Shown: in pieces, positions 53,098 through 61,556 of the stretch
How the letters are laid out: every line of letters begins with the position of its first letter
How positions within the stretch are numbered: position 1 is the stretch's first letter
Assembly: GCA_020161355.1 (NCBI GenBank)
Contig: JAIUOF010000001.1
Coordinates: forward strand, 372,001-436,000
From: Bacteroidota bacterium
GTDB taxonomy: Bacteria > Bacteroidota > Bacteroidia > Cytophagales > Spirosomataceae
Length of the DNA: 64,000 nucleotides
Direction: 5' to 3'
The notes under the pieces: generated by a model
Databases searched by the model: none
The model's input: only the letters and a program-made list of their open reading frames with translations
What the model was told of the DNA's origin: nothing
Program-made: the position numbers and the translations under genes

Positions 53098-55824
53098 TTA
53101 CTTGATTTCTTTTCCGTCTTTATCCAGAATCTTTACGGGTCCGAGATTTAACTCTCTTATTCCGCTTTCAATTTTTGCACGGTCACCCACAATCAGCCAG
53201 GTAAGGTTTTGAGCTTTTACTACTTTCTTTGCCACATTGTGCATGTCGCTAAGGCTTAAGTTTTCCAGGTTGGTCGCATATTGATTTGGATAATCCAGTC
53301 CACGATCAAAAAGAATACTTCTCTGCAAAAAGCCGATGATGCCATTATTGGTTTGCCAATCGCCGGGAATTGACAAAATGGCAGCATTTTTCTCTTTCTC
53401 AAATTCATCCAGGGCAATAGGCTTACTATCATTGATTTGTGTCAATTCTTTCAATATTTCAACCACACTCTCTTTGGTTTTGTCGGTTTGGACACCTGTA
53501 CTTGCCAAAAACATCCCGGGTCCTTTGGTAGGCGAAATGTTTGATCCCGCACCATAGCTCCAGTGTTTATCTTCTCTGAGGTTCATGTTTAACCTCGAGA
53601 GGAAGGTCCCACCCAAAATATTGTTCATCAGACCAAAAGCATCGATGTCCTTGTCTTTGGCCGAAAGTGAAGTAAGTCCTGCAAAAATCTGAGATTGCGA
53701 AGCCTCAGGCTTATCAATGATGTAAACCGCTGGGGATGCCGCCACAGGAGCATCACCAATGGAGATAGCTGGAGTCGCTTTGGGTTTCCAGTTTACCAAG
53801 CTTTTCTCCAGTTTACTTTTCAACTCAGCTTCAGTAATATCACCCACTACCACCATAAATCCATTGTTGGGTACAAACCAGGTCTCATGAAACTTCTGCA
53901 AACTATTTCTGGATATTTTAGCAACAGATTCTGCCGTGCCCGTACCGGTTAAAGGCATATTATAGGCATGGTCGGCAGGGTAAAGCAAAGCGGGCAAAAC
54001 TCTTCTTCCAAGTCGATTTGGAGAAGCCTTTTCCTGGTCTATAGCCAGTAATTGTTCTTTTTTTACCCTTTCAAAATCTTTTTCAGGAAAAGAGGGATGC
54101 AGCAAAATATCGGAATAAAGTGCAAGTGATGCATCAAAGCTGGTTTTAAGACAACTCATATTTAAAATCGAATTATCGACTCCTGCATTGCTGGTAAGCG
54201 TAGTGCCCAATGAATTCAAAATATCACTGATCTGGGTTCCCGTTTTTGTGGCTGTACCTTCGAGCATCATGGTACCTGTCATTTTAGCTGTGCCTAATTG
54301 GGCAAATTTATCTGCCGTAAAACCACCTCCAAAGGTAGTAATCATATTTACCAAAGGCAATTCATGTTTTTCAGCAAGATATACTTTAAGGCCATTACTC
54401 AAGCTAAAGGTTTTAATTGCCGGAAATTTGGCTACCGAAGGCTTGGCAACAGGCGGCATTACTGTGCGGTCAATTTTGGTTTCTGTGGTAGTGAAATCGG
54501 GATAGGGCAATATCTCCAAAACATATTCCCCATCACTCAACCAGTCATTGGCAACTTTTTTTATTCCGGCCGGGTTCGCTTTTTTGATGTATTCCAAAAT
54601 GGTTTTATAGGCATCAGGACTTCCTCCATAAGTTTCACTCATGGCCAGCCAGTCACTTTTTCCTCCAAAACCTCCGATTGTTTCCAAACCCTTAAGCAAT
54701 TGTACGAAATAATTGGTTTTAGTTCTTTCTACTTCTTCTGCAGTTACTCCCGTAGTAAATATTTTCTTTAGCTCCTCATTGATGATATTATTGATTTTTT
54801 TCAGGCTCACTCCAGGTTTGGCATCAGTAAAAAGATAAAATTGTCCGCCGATTTCCCCTTCATTGGTATAGAAAAATACGTTTGTAGCCAAATCTTCATC
54901 CAAAACCAATCTTTTATACAATCTGGAAGATTTACCGTTGGTCAAAATATCACCTAACAAGTTCAACTGCGTAAGTTCAACTGTTCCCCATGCCGGCACA
55001 TTCCAGGTCTTTTGTAATCGTGCCTGAGGAACCCGGTCCTGTGCTTGCTGGAATATAGTTCCTTTCATTTTTGCGATATTCTGAGTGAATTTCGCAATTG
55101 GAGGGCTGGCTGGAATTTCGCCAAAATACTTTTTCACCAATTCCATTACATTCTCAGCATTCACATCTCCGGCAATGGCAACCACGGCATTATTAGGTCC
55201 ATAATAAGTTCTGAACCATTCCTTTACGTCATCCACACTGGCAGCACTAAGGTCAGCCATACTCCCAATCACTGTCCAGGAATAGGGATGTCCGCTTGGA
55301 TAAGTTGCTTTTACTGTTAATTCTTCAGCTATAGCATAAGGCTGGTTTTCTCCCTGTCGTTTTTCGTTCTGAACTACTCCCCGCTGAATCTCAATTTTGG
55401 TGCTGTCGAGTCCCTTTAACAAAAATCCCATTCTGTCGGCCTCTACCCATAAAACTCTTTCCAAACCGGTATTGGTAAAGGTTTCAAAGTAATTGGTTCG
55501 GTCGTTGTTGGTGGTTCCGTTATTGTTTCCACCGCCGACAGTTTGCATCACTTCGTCAAAATTGCTCCAGTGCTCAGTGCTGGTAAACATAATGTGTTCA
55601 AAAAGGTGTGCAAAGCCGGTCTTTCCTTGTTTTTCATTTTTACTTCCTACATGATACCAGATATTGAAAGAAGCGATAGGTAGTTTATGATCTTCGTGGA
55701 CGATTACCGTTAGTCCGTTTTCCAAAACAAATTTCTTATAGGGAATATCAATGCTTGGGTATTGTTTGGTTTGAGCCAATGCCCAATTTGTAACCAGGAA
55801 TAACAATAGCAATAGTTTTTTCAT
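53098..55824 (-). CDS. M16 family zinc peptidase, two-domain, secreted
   Basis: 908 aa with signal peptide MKKLLLLLFLVTNWALAQ. First M16 domain (about 25-240) has the inverted zinc motif HLFEH at 73-77 with later Glu in the VEADRMGF region; the second M16 pair (about 465-880) lacks HxxEH, as in processing-peptidase partners where one half is non-catalytic. Degrades peptides in the periplasm. Single gene, terminator shared with GH92. Mid-region SKNEKQGKTGFAHLFEH and NGTTNNDRTNYFET are the clearest family blocks. Confidence 0.93.
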   Translation of the reverse strand: MKKLLLLLFLVTNWALAQTKQYPSIDIPYKKFVLENGLTVIVHEDHKLPIASFNIWYHVGSKNEKQGKTGFAHLFEHIMFTSTEHWSNFDEVMQTVGGGNNNGTTNNDRTNYFETFTNTGLERVLWVEADRMGFLLKGLDSTKIEIQRGVVQNEKRQGENQPYAIAEELTVKATYPSGHPYSWTVIGSMADLSAASVDDVKEWFRTYYGPNNAVVAIAGDVNAENVMELVKKYFGEIPASPPIAKFTQNIAKMKGTIFQQAQDRVPQARLQKTWNVPAWGTVELTQLNLLGDILTNGKSSRLYKRLVLDEDLATNVFFYTNEGEIGGQFYLFTDAKPGVSLKKINNIINEELKKIFTTGVTAEEVERTKTNYFVQLLKGLETIGGFGGKSDWLAMSETYGGSPDAYKTILEYIKKANPAGIKKVANDWLSDGEYVLEILPYPDFTTTETKIDRTVMPPVAKPSVAKFPAIKTFSLSNGLKVYLAEKHELPLVNMITTFGGGFTADKFAQLGTAKMTGTMMLEGTATKTGTQISDILNSLGTTLTSNAGVDNSILNMSCLKTSFDASLALYSDILLHPSFPEKDFERVKKEQLLAIDQEKASPNRLGRRVLPALLYPADHAYNMPLTGTGTAESVAKISRNSLQKFHETWFVPNNGFMVVVGDITEAELKSKLEKSLVNWKPKATPAISIGDAPVAASPAVYIIDKPEASQSQIFAGLTSLSAKDKDIDAFGLMNNILGGTFLSRLNMNLREDKHWSYGAGSNISPTKGPGMFLASTGVQTDKTKESVVEILKELTQINDSKPIALDEFEKEKNAAILSIPGDWQTNNGIIGFLQRSILFDRGLDYPNQYATNLENLSLSDMHNVAKKVVKAQNLTWLIVGDRAKIESGIRELNLGPVKILDKDGKEIK

Positions 55825-56004
55825 GTTTTTTGGTTTAAAATATTTGTAATAAAATTTTCAAAATCGAATCATAAAGTTCCTGATTTTTAATTTCAAATTC
55901 ATTTTTCTTAATGATTATTTTATTTAAAGGATAGGTAAGATTAAAATAAAGGATTGTGGAATTTGAGATTTCGTTAAATAGGGGATTTCAGAATAAATTA
56001 TTAG

Positions 56005-56043
56005 CAAAAAAAATCGCAACCAATAAAATGATTGCGATTTTAG
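56005..56043 (-). terminator. Rho-independent terminator of ssrA
   Basis: On the minus strand AAAATCGCAAtCA pairs with TGgTTGCGATTTT (stem 56010-56042), followed by a TTTT run. Confidence 0.88.
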
Positions 56044-56045
56044 AG

Positions 56046-56420
56046 TGGAGACGCAGGGATTCGAACCCTGGTCCGAACACGGCTACTGTCGAGCCTTCTA
56101 CATGTTTAGTCAGTCTTAATTTTCGGGATCGGGAAGCCGTCTGACGTACCTAACCCTCACCTTATCTTCTCGTTTACTATTTCAGCGTAAGAAGTCCGCA
56201 CTGAAACGCCTCTCTATTTTCGACGCTCCTTGATCTCCCGCAACAGAGGTTAGCAAAAGAGGAACGATGGCAAATGCTAATTTACTCCGAAATTAAGCAG
56301 CCATGGCATACTGAGTATTGCCAGTTATTGTTCGGTAGATTTTTTGAATGGAGACCTTCCACCAACTCCATACATGCTTATACTCGCAATGGCATCATGC
56401 CGTCAAAACCGGTCGTCCCC
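56046..56420 (-). ncRNA. ssrA: tmRNA (ssrA)
   Basis: Transfer-messenger RNA, 375 nt, rescuing stalled ribosomes. The 5' acceptor strand GGGGACG pairs with 3' CGTCTCC plus discriminator A; the T arm is GGTTCGAATCC. The 5' segment GACCGGTTTTGACGG and the 3' segment with pseudoknot-like stems are standard. The tag reading frame starts with the resume codon GGC and reads GNTQYAMAA followed by TAA, ending in the AA that marks proteins for ClpXP. CCA is not encoded. A terminator follows. Confidence 0.95.
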
Positions 56421-56680
56421 ATTGCTATTTATTTCAACCATTTTGATAAAATATTAGTTCAGGTGGGCAAAAAATTCTTTAAATTATTTCAAGAAAAGTC
56501 AAAGGCTGCTTTTTCTAATTATTATTAATCTTATAGAAAAATCCTGATTTTCATTGTAATCCTTTGATACAATGCCTATTGAAAATACAATAGTATTGTA
56601 CTTTTTGAAGAAAATCACTAAAAATTAAAATGAAAAATAAAATATTTGCGAAATTTCGCTGGTTTATATTTTTTCGTTTT

Positions 56681-56688
56681 TATGTTTG
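56681..56688 (+). promoter_or_regulatory. -7 box of aceB
   Basis: TATGTTTG, 31 bp before the ATG at 56720. The rest of the 299-bp spacer between ssrA and aceB is AT-rich; nothing else is clear. Confidence 0.5.
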
Positions 56689-56719
56689 AATCATCATTTA
56701 CATTTTATCAGATCATTTT

Positions 56720-58306
56720 ATGGAAACCTTAATTAATGGCAATTACAAAATAATCAACGAGACCAATCCAACTGTTTCGAAAATACTCACTCCGGAGGCT
56801 ATCGAGTTTGTTACTCACCTCGAAAGTAAATTTCGAAACAAGAGAAAAGAGCTGTTGGCGAATCGCATAATCAGACAAAAAAAGCTGGAGGCTGATGAAC
56901 TTCCAAGATTTTTGAAAGAAACGGAGAAAATTCGGATTTCAGATTGGAAAGTAGCACCTATCCCTGAGGATCTACAGGATCGCCGTACTGAAATTACCGG
57001 ACCCGTTGATAAAAAAATGATAATCAATGCCCTTAATTCTGGTGCAAAGGTTTTTATGGCAGATTTCGAAGATTCTAATTCTCCAACATGGGACAATTGC
57101 ATCAACGGTCAGCAAAATTTGATTGATGCCAATCTCAGAACACTAACATTTCAAACACCAGAAAAAAAATACAAACTGGGAGAAAACCTGGCAGTGCTGC
57201 TGGTAAGACCACGAGGATGGCACCTGTTGGAAGAACATTTTTGGTTTGATGATGAACCAGTTTCAGCCTCGTTGTTTGATTTTGCATTGTATTTATTACA
57301 CAATCATCAGACCCTCGCCGAAAGAGGCTCAGGTACCTATTATTATCTCCCTAAACTGGAAGGACACAAAGAGGCCGCTTTATGGAATGAAGTGTTTGTT
57401 GAAGCTCAAAAATACCTTGGTTTGCCCCTGGGCACCATAAAAGCCACAGTTTTGATTGAAACTATTTTGGCGGCATTCGAAATGGATGAGATTATTTATG
57501 AATTAAAAGACCATTTGGCAGGGCTTAATGCCGGGCGTTGGGATTATATATTTAGCGTAATCAAAAAATTCAGCAAGAACCCTGATTTTATACTTCCCGA
57601 CAGGGCTTTGGTCACAATGAGAGTGCCGTTTATGAAAGCTTATACCAGTTTATTGGTAAAAACCTGTCATCGCAGAGGTGCTCATGCCATAGGGGGTATG
57701 GCAGCTTTTATACCCAACAGAAGAAATGCACAAATTAACGATATAGCCATAAAAAATGTAAAGGAAGATAAGAAAATTGAAGCTGAAAACGGATTTGATG
57801 GTACCTGGGTTGCCCATCCTGATTTGGTTCCGGTAGCACTTGAGCAATTTGATAAAAAACTAGGGACGAATCCTCATCAAAAACATATCATGAGGGAAGA
57901 TGTAAATGTCAAATCATTTGATTTGCTCAATGTGAATATTGATAATTTCAGTATTACAGAAAGGGGCATCAGAACCAATATTTCTGTGGCAATACAATAC
58001 ATAGCTTCCTGGCTGGATGGCTCCGGTGCAGTAGCTATCAATAATCTCATGGAAGATGCCGCCACTGCCGAAATCTCGCGGGCTCAAGTATGGCAATGGC
58101 TGCATCATGGTGTAAAAACCGATGAAAATCAAATCGTAAACCGTGAATATATCAAGCGACTCTTTGATGAAGAACTAGAAAAACTATTTCAGATTCCGGA
58201 ATTGTCCAAGTCAAAAATAGAACAAGCTGCAGGCTTATTCAAAAATTTGATTTTTACTGAAAATTTCGAAGAATTTTTAACACTAAAAGCATATAAGCAA
58301 TTATAA
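56720..58306 (+). CDS. aceB: Malate synthase
   Basis: 528 aa, type A malate synthase. Condenses glyoxylate and acetyl-CoA to malate in the glyoxylate shunt, allowing growth on acetate or fatty acids. Key blocks: KVFMADFEDSNSPTWDNCINGQ (about 112-133), RPRGWHL (about 159-165), GTYYYLPKLEGHKEA, LGTIKATVLIETI (about 236-248), GRWDYIFSVIKK and GAHAIGGMAAFIP. It is 45 bp before aceA on the same strand, a classic aceBA pair. Confidence 0.97.
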   Translation: METLINGNYKIINETNPTVSKILTPEAIEFVTHLESKFRNKRKELLANRIIRQKKLEADELPRFLKETEKIRISDWKVAPIPEDLQDRRTEITGPVDKKMIINALNSGAKVFMADFEDSNSPTWDNCINGQQNLIDANLRTLTFQTPEKKYKLGENLAVLLVRPRGWHLLEEHFWFDDEPVSASLFDFALYLLHNHQTLAERGSGTYYYLPKLEGHKEAALWNEVFVEAQKYLGLPLGTIKATVLIETILAAFEMDEIIYELKDHLAGLNAGRWDYIFSVIKKFSKNPDFILPDRALVTMRVPFMKAYTSLLVKTCHRRGAHAIGGMAAFIPNRRNAQINDIAIKNVKEDKKIEAENGFDGTWVAHPDLVPVALEQFDKKLGTNPHQKHIMREDVNVKSFDLLNVNIDNFSITERGIRTNISVAIQYIASWLDGSGAVAINNLMEDAATAEISRAQVWQWLHHGVKTDENQIVNREYIKRLFDEELEKLFQIPELSKSKIEQAAGLFKNLIFTENFEEFLTLKAYKQL

Positions 58307-58351
58307 AACAGTCAATTAAACTTTTTGCAAACTAAAAAAAAATATAATGTT

Positions 58352-59632
58352 ATGAAAAACCAGGAGAGAATTAATGCCCTTATCACCGATTGGGCTACCA
58401 ACCCAAGATGGAAAGGAATCGAGCGTCCGTTTACAGCCGAAGAGGTTATCAAACTTCGTGGATCTTATGATCTGGAATATTCCATAGCACGTTTGGGAGC
58501 CGAAAAATTGTGGAATACCCTTCAAACCAGACCATGGGTGGCTGGCTTGGGTGCTCTTACCGGCAATCAAGCCATTCAGGAGGTGGCTGCAGGGATGCCC
58601 GCCATTTATTTGTCAGGCTGGCAAGTAGCGGCTGACGCAAATTTAGCCGGACAAATGTATCCCGACCAAAGTTTGTACCCTGCCGACTCGGTTCCAGCGG
58701 TGGTTAAAAAAATCAACAATGCCCTGTTGAGAGCCGACCAGATTCAGTCCGTAAATAAAGATGGGGATAAAGATTGGTTAGTGCCAATTATAGCCGATGC
58801 AGAGGCAGGCTTTGGAGGTAATTTGAATGCATTTGAACTGATGAAGCAAATGATTGAAGCGGGGGCTTCGGGTGTTCATTTTGAAGACCAGCTATCTTCA
58901 GCCAAAAAATGTGGCCACCTTGGAGGAAAAGTATTGGTACCTACACAGGAAGCCATCAATAAACTAATTGCAGCACGCTTGGCAGCTGACGTAATGGGAA
59001 CTCCAACCTTGGTGGTGGCACGTACTGATGCCGAAGCAGCCAACCTCATCACCTCTGACATTGATCCTAGGGACCACAAATTCATTATTTCAAAAGAAAG
59101 AACAAGCGAAGGGTTCTTTTATGTTAAAAATGGTCTCGAGCAAGGTATTGACCGTGGACTGAGTTATGCACCTTATGCAGACATGATTTGGATGGAAACC
59201 GGAAATCCTGATTTAGGTCTGGCACGCGAATTTGCTCAGGGTATTAAAGAAAATTTCCCTGATAAAATGTTGGCCTACAACTGTTCACCTTCATTTAACT
59301 GGGCCAAGTACATGACTGAGGGTAAAATGGAAACCTTTAGAGAAGAAATTGCCGAAATGGGTTATAAGTTCCAGTTTATCACTTTGGCAGGTTTCCATGC
59401 CTTGAATACTTCTATGTTTGAGCTTTCAAAAGCCTATATGGATCGTGGAATGGCTGGTTTCTCTCAGTTGCAACAAAGGGAATTTGCTCTGCAAGAGCAT
59501 GGTTTCAAGGCTATTAAGCATCAGGCATTTGTAGGAACTGGTTATTTTGATGCTGTGCAAAACGTAGTTACTGCCGGTGCGACTTCTACCGCAGCACTAA
59601 AAGGCTCAACAGAAGAAGAACAATTTCATTAA
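58352..59632 (+). CDS. aceA: Isocitrate lyase
   Basis: 426 aa from ATG at 58352 (an in-frame TTG at 58325 is not needed). Splits isocitrate into succinate and glyoxylate. Signature KKCGH in [12 protein letters not shown] (Cys187), with [51 protein letters not shown] and [12 protein letters not shown]. Same length and order as bacterial AceA of about 430 aa. A terminator follows the stop. Confidence 0.97.
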   Translation: MKNQERINALITDWATNPRWKGIERPFTAEEVIKLRGSYDLEYSIARLGAEKLWNTLQTRPWVAGLGALTGNQAIQEVAAGMPAIYLSGWQVAADANLAGQMYPDQSLYPADSVPAVVKKINNALLRADQIQSVNKDGDKDWLVPIIADAEAGFGGNLNAFELMKQMIEAGASGVHFEDQLSSAKKCGHLGGKVLVPTQEAINKLIAARLAADVMGTPTLVVARTDAEAANLITSDIDPRDHKFIISKERTSEGFFYVKNGLEQGIDRGLSYAPYADMIWMETGNPDLGLAREFAQGIKENFPDKMLAYNCSPSFNWAKYMTEGKMETFREEIAEMGYKFQFITLAGFHALNTSMFELSKAYMDRGMAGFSQLQQREFALQEHGFKAIKHQAFVGTGYFDAVQNVVTAGATSTAALKGSTEEEQFH

Positions 59633-59661
59633 GATTGTTATAGTATAAAATGATTTAACTA

Positions 59662-59694
59662 TAAAAGTAGCTTGAATTTCAGGCTACTTTTTTC
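59662..59694. terminator. Terminator after aceA
   Basis: AAAGTAGCTTGAA/TTCAGGCTACTTT stem (59664-59690, one G:T) with a T run; its right edge meets the stop codon of the convergent GyrI-like gene at 59693. Confidence 0.85.
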
Positions 59695-60166
59695 ATTTTA
59701 CAGGAATCCAGATTTCTTCTTCCGAATCCGGATCATTATTTTTATATTTTTCTCCCAAAACTTCAAAATGAGGCCTGTCATCCAGTTGATAACCAGAATT
59801 GGGCAGCCATTCACCAAAAATATACTGAAATACTTCCGGATTATTGCTAAGTCCCTTATACTCAAAAACAATGTATTTGCCTGCGGGTATCACCAGGATT
59901 TCCATTCCTTGTGGAAAATTTTCATTAGCTTCGTTTACTTCCATTGCTGCCCATTTTACAAAGTTTGTCGCTGGGCTAAAATTTTTGTAATAGTCAACCG
60001 GAAAAACCTGAACAGAATATAATAAGTTTGATTTCAACTTATTTATTTGATTTCTGTGTGGCATAAAACTCCTCCATAGCTCAAAAGTTTTATTTTCTAA
60101 CAAACTCATTTCTAAGCTTATACCCGCAAGGTTTTTCTCTGAAATTTCTTCAATCCTATTTTTCAT
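59693..60166 (-). CDS. GyrI-like small-molecule-binding domain protein
   Basis: 157 aa, one AraC-effector-binding/GyrI-like domain without a DNA-binding part. KTFELWRSFMPHRNQI (about 26-41), YSVQVFPVDYYKNFSPATNFVKWAAMEV, the strand MEILVIPAGKYIVFEYKG (about 88-105), IFGEWLPNSGYQLDDRPHFEVL and EEEIWIPVK fit the family end to end. Cytoplasmic; may bind a cationic small ligand. Functional role unknown. The M42 peptidase gene downstream has its own promoter and a terminator sits in between. Confidence 0.83.
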   Translation of the reverse strand: MKNRIEEISEKNLAGISLEMSLLENKTFELWRSFMPHRNQINKLKSNLLYSVQVFPVDYYKNFSPATNFVKWAAMEVNEANENFPQGMEILVIPAGKYIVFEYKGLSNNPEVFQYIFGEWLPNSGYQLDDRPHFEVLGEKYKNNDPDSEEEIWIPVK

Positions 60167-60167
60167 G

Positions 60168-60200
60168 TAAAAAAAATGCCACGAGCATTACTCATGGCAA
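60168..60200 (-). terminator. Rho-independent terminator of the M42 peptidase gene
   Basis: On the minus strand TGCCATGAG-taat-GCTCGTGGCA (60177-60198) followed by a T run that runs up to the next gene's start codon at 60166. Confidence 0.88.
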
Positions 60201-60215
60201 ATATTTATTTCCTTT

Positions 60216-61286
60216 TTATTTTATATATCTAAAATCAGTTCCCGCCTCCAGGTGGGTCAAAAACTCATAATATAGATCTATACATGTCTGCACATCATCT
60301 TTATGAACCATTTCTACAGTAGTATGCATATATTTCTGAGGCAAAGAAATCAATGCCGAGGCCACGCCTTCTGCCGAATACGCAAAACTATCGGTATCAG
60401 TTCCTGTAGATCGGCTAACTGCCGCACGCTGGAACGGAATCTTCTTTTCTTCTGCCAAATCAATTAACATATTCAGGAGATTGTTCTGTACAGCAGGGCC
60501 GTATGAAAGCGTTGGCCCTTTACCACAGGCTATATCTCCGTCACGTTTTTTATCATACATCGGTGACTGTGTGTCGTGGGTAACGTCAATCACCACCGCC
60601 ACATCCGGTTTCAGTCTTCTGGAAATCATCTCCGATCCCCGCAGACCGATTTCCTCCTGAACAGCATTAACGATATAAAGGGTAAATGGCAGCTCCTTTT
60701 TGTTTTCTTTCAATTTACGAGCTACCTCGGCGATAATGTATCCACCGATGCGGTTGTCAAGAGCACGTCCTACGTAATATTTCTCATTGAGTTCCATAAG
60801 GCCATCTTCAAAAGTAGCCACCGTTCCTACATGAATACCCATCGCTTCTACTTCTGCTTTAGAACTGGCACCTACATCGATAAAAATATTCTTTAGGCTG
60901 GGTGTTTCTTCTTTGGCCGCATCACGCACATGGATAGCCGGCCATCCAAAAATCCCTTTTACAATTCCATTTTTACGCGTATGCAGATTCACCCGCATCG
61001 AAGGGGCTATCTGGTGGTCAGATCCACCATTACGTCTGACATAAATGTAACCACTGTCAGTTATATAATTTACAAACCAGCTGATTTCGTCAGAATGAGC
61101 TTCAATAGCCACACTGTAGGGCTTACCCGGATTGATGACACCCACAGCAGTACCATACACATCCACAATTTGTTCATCGATAAAGGGTTTCAAATAATCC
61201 AGCCAAATCTGCTGCCCGGTCACTTCAAAGCCGGTGGGAGAGGCATTGTTGAGGTATTCGTATAAAAACTTTTCGTTCTTTTTCAT
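60216..61286 (-). CDS. M42 family metallo-aminopeptidase
   Basis: 356 aa from ATG at 61286 (an ATG at 61298 adds four residues). Di-metal peptidase: SPTGFEV at the N-terminus, AIEAHSDEISWFV (first His/Asp), RALDNRIGGYI (metal-bridging Asp), NAVQEEIGLRGSEM (catalytic Glu pair), VIDVTHDTQSP and, near the end, KYMHTTVEMVHKDDV. Cytoplasmic aminopeptidase of the glutamyl/deblocking kind. A consensus promoter (TTTTG-19-TATTTTTG) lies just upstream. Confidence 0.94.
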   Translation of the reverse strand: MKKNEKFLYEYLNNASPTGFEVTGQQIWLDYLKPFIDEQIVDVYGTAVGVINPGKPYSVAIEAHSDEISWFVNYITDSGYIYVRRNGGSDHQIAPSMRVNLHTRKNGIVKGIFGWPAIHVRDAAKEETPSLKNIFIDVGASSKAEVEAMGIHVGTVATFEDGLMELNEKYYVGRALDNRIGGYIIAEVARKLKENKKELPFTLYIVNAVQEEIGLRGSEMISRRLKPDVAVVIDVTHDTQSPMYDKKRDGDIACGKGPTLSYGPAVQNNLLNMLIDLAEEKKIPFQRAAVSRSTGTDTDSFAYSAEGVASALISLPQKYMHTTVEMVHKDDVQTCIDLYYEFLTHLEAGTDFRYIK

Positions 61287-61304
61287 TAAAAAAATCATTT
61301 TTCA

Positions 61305-61336
61305 CAAAAATACTTCAGAAAGCATCCTGCACAAAA
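61305..61336 (-). promoter_or_regulatory. Promoter of the M42 peptidase gene
   Basis: Minus-strand TTTTG (61332-61336), 19-bp spacer and TATTTTTG (61305-61312); ATG at 61286 is 18 bp downstream. Confidence 0.75.
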
Positions 61337-61349
61337 CTTTTTTCATTTT

Positions 61350-61453
61350 GGGGGTGCCCACCACGCCATAAGCGTGGCGGGCGGGCTATCCATTACAAGT
61401 CCGTCCACGCTCATCCAGCCGCACTACGGGCTTTCCATTTCTGTCCCTCACCC
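61350..61453. repeat. GC-rich extragenic palindrome
   Basis: GCCCACCACGC-cataa-GCGTGGCGGGC (61356-61382) is an almost perfect 11-bp stem with one mismatch. It is followed by GC-rich sequence up to about 61453 (ggctatccattacaagtccgt, then ctacgggctttcc). This block stands out from its AT-rich surroundings. It resembles extragenic repeats known in Bacteroidota with GGGCTTTCC-type ends. It lies between the M42 peptidase promoter and the start of the esterase gene. Confidence 0.6.
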
Positions 61454-61556
61454 GAATTTATCTTTTGAAAAACATTAAAACCAATAAAGTGAAATTTATC
61501 ACACCTCGCCAAAAATTATTATATTGCCTTCATTATTCAACCCTAAAAAAACAAAA

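Noticed and set aside
55956-56144. Plus-strand ORF of 62 aa containing WRRRDSNPG
   Set aside because: It is the antisense of the 3' end of ssrA and its terminator; this peptide is a known false protein arising from tRNA-like T arms.
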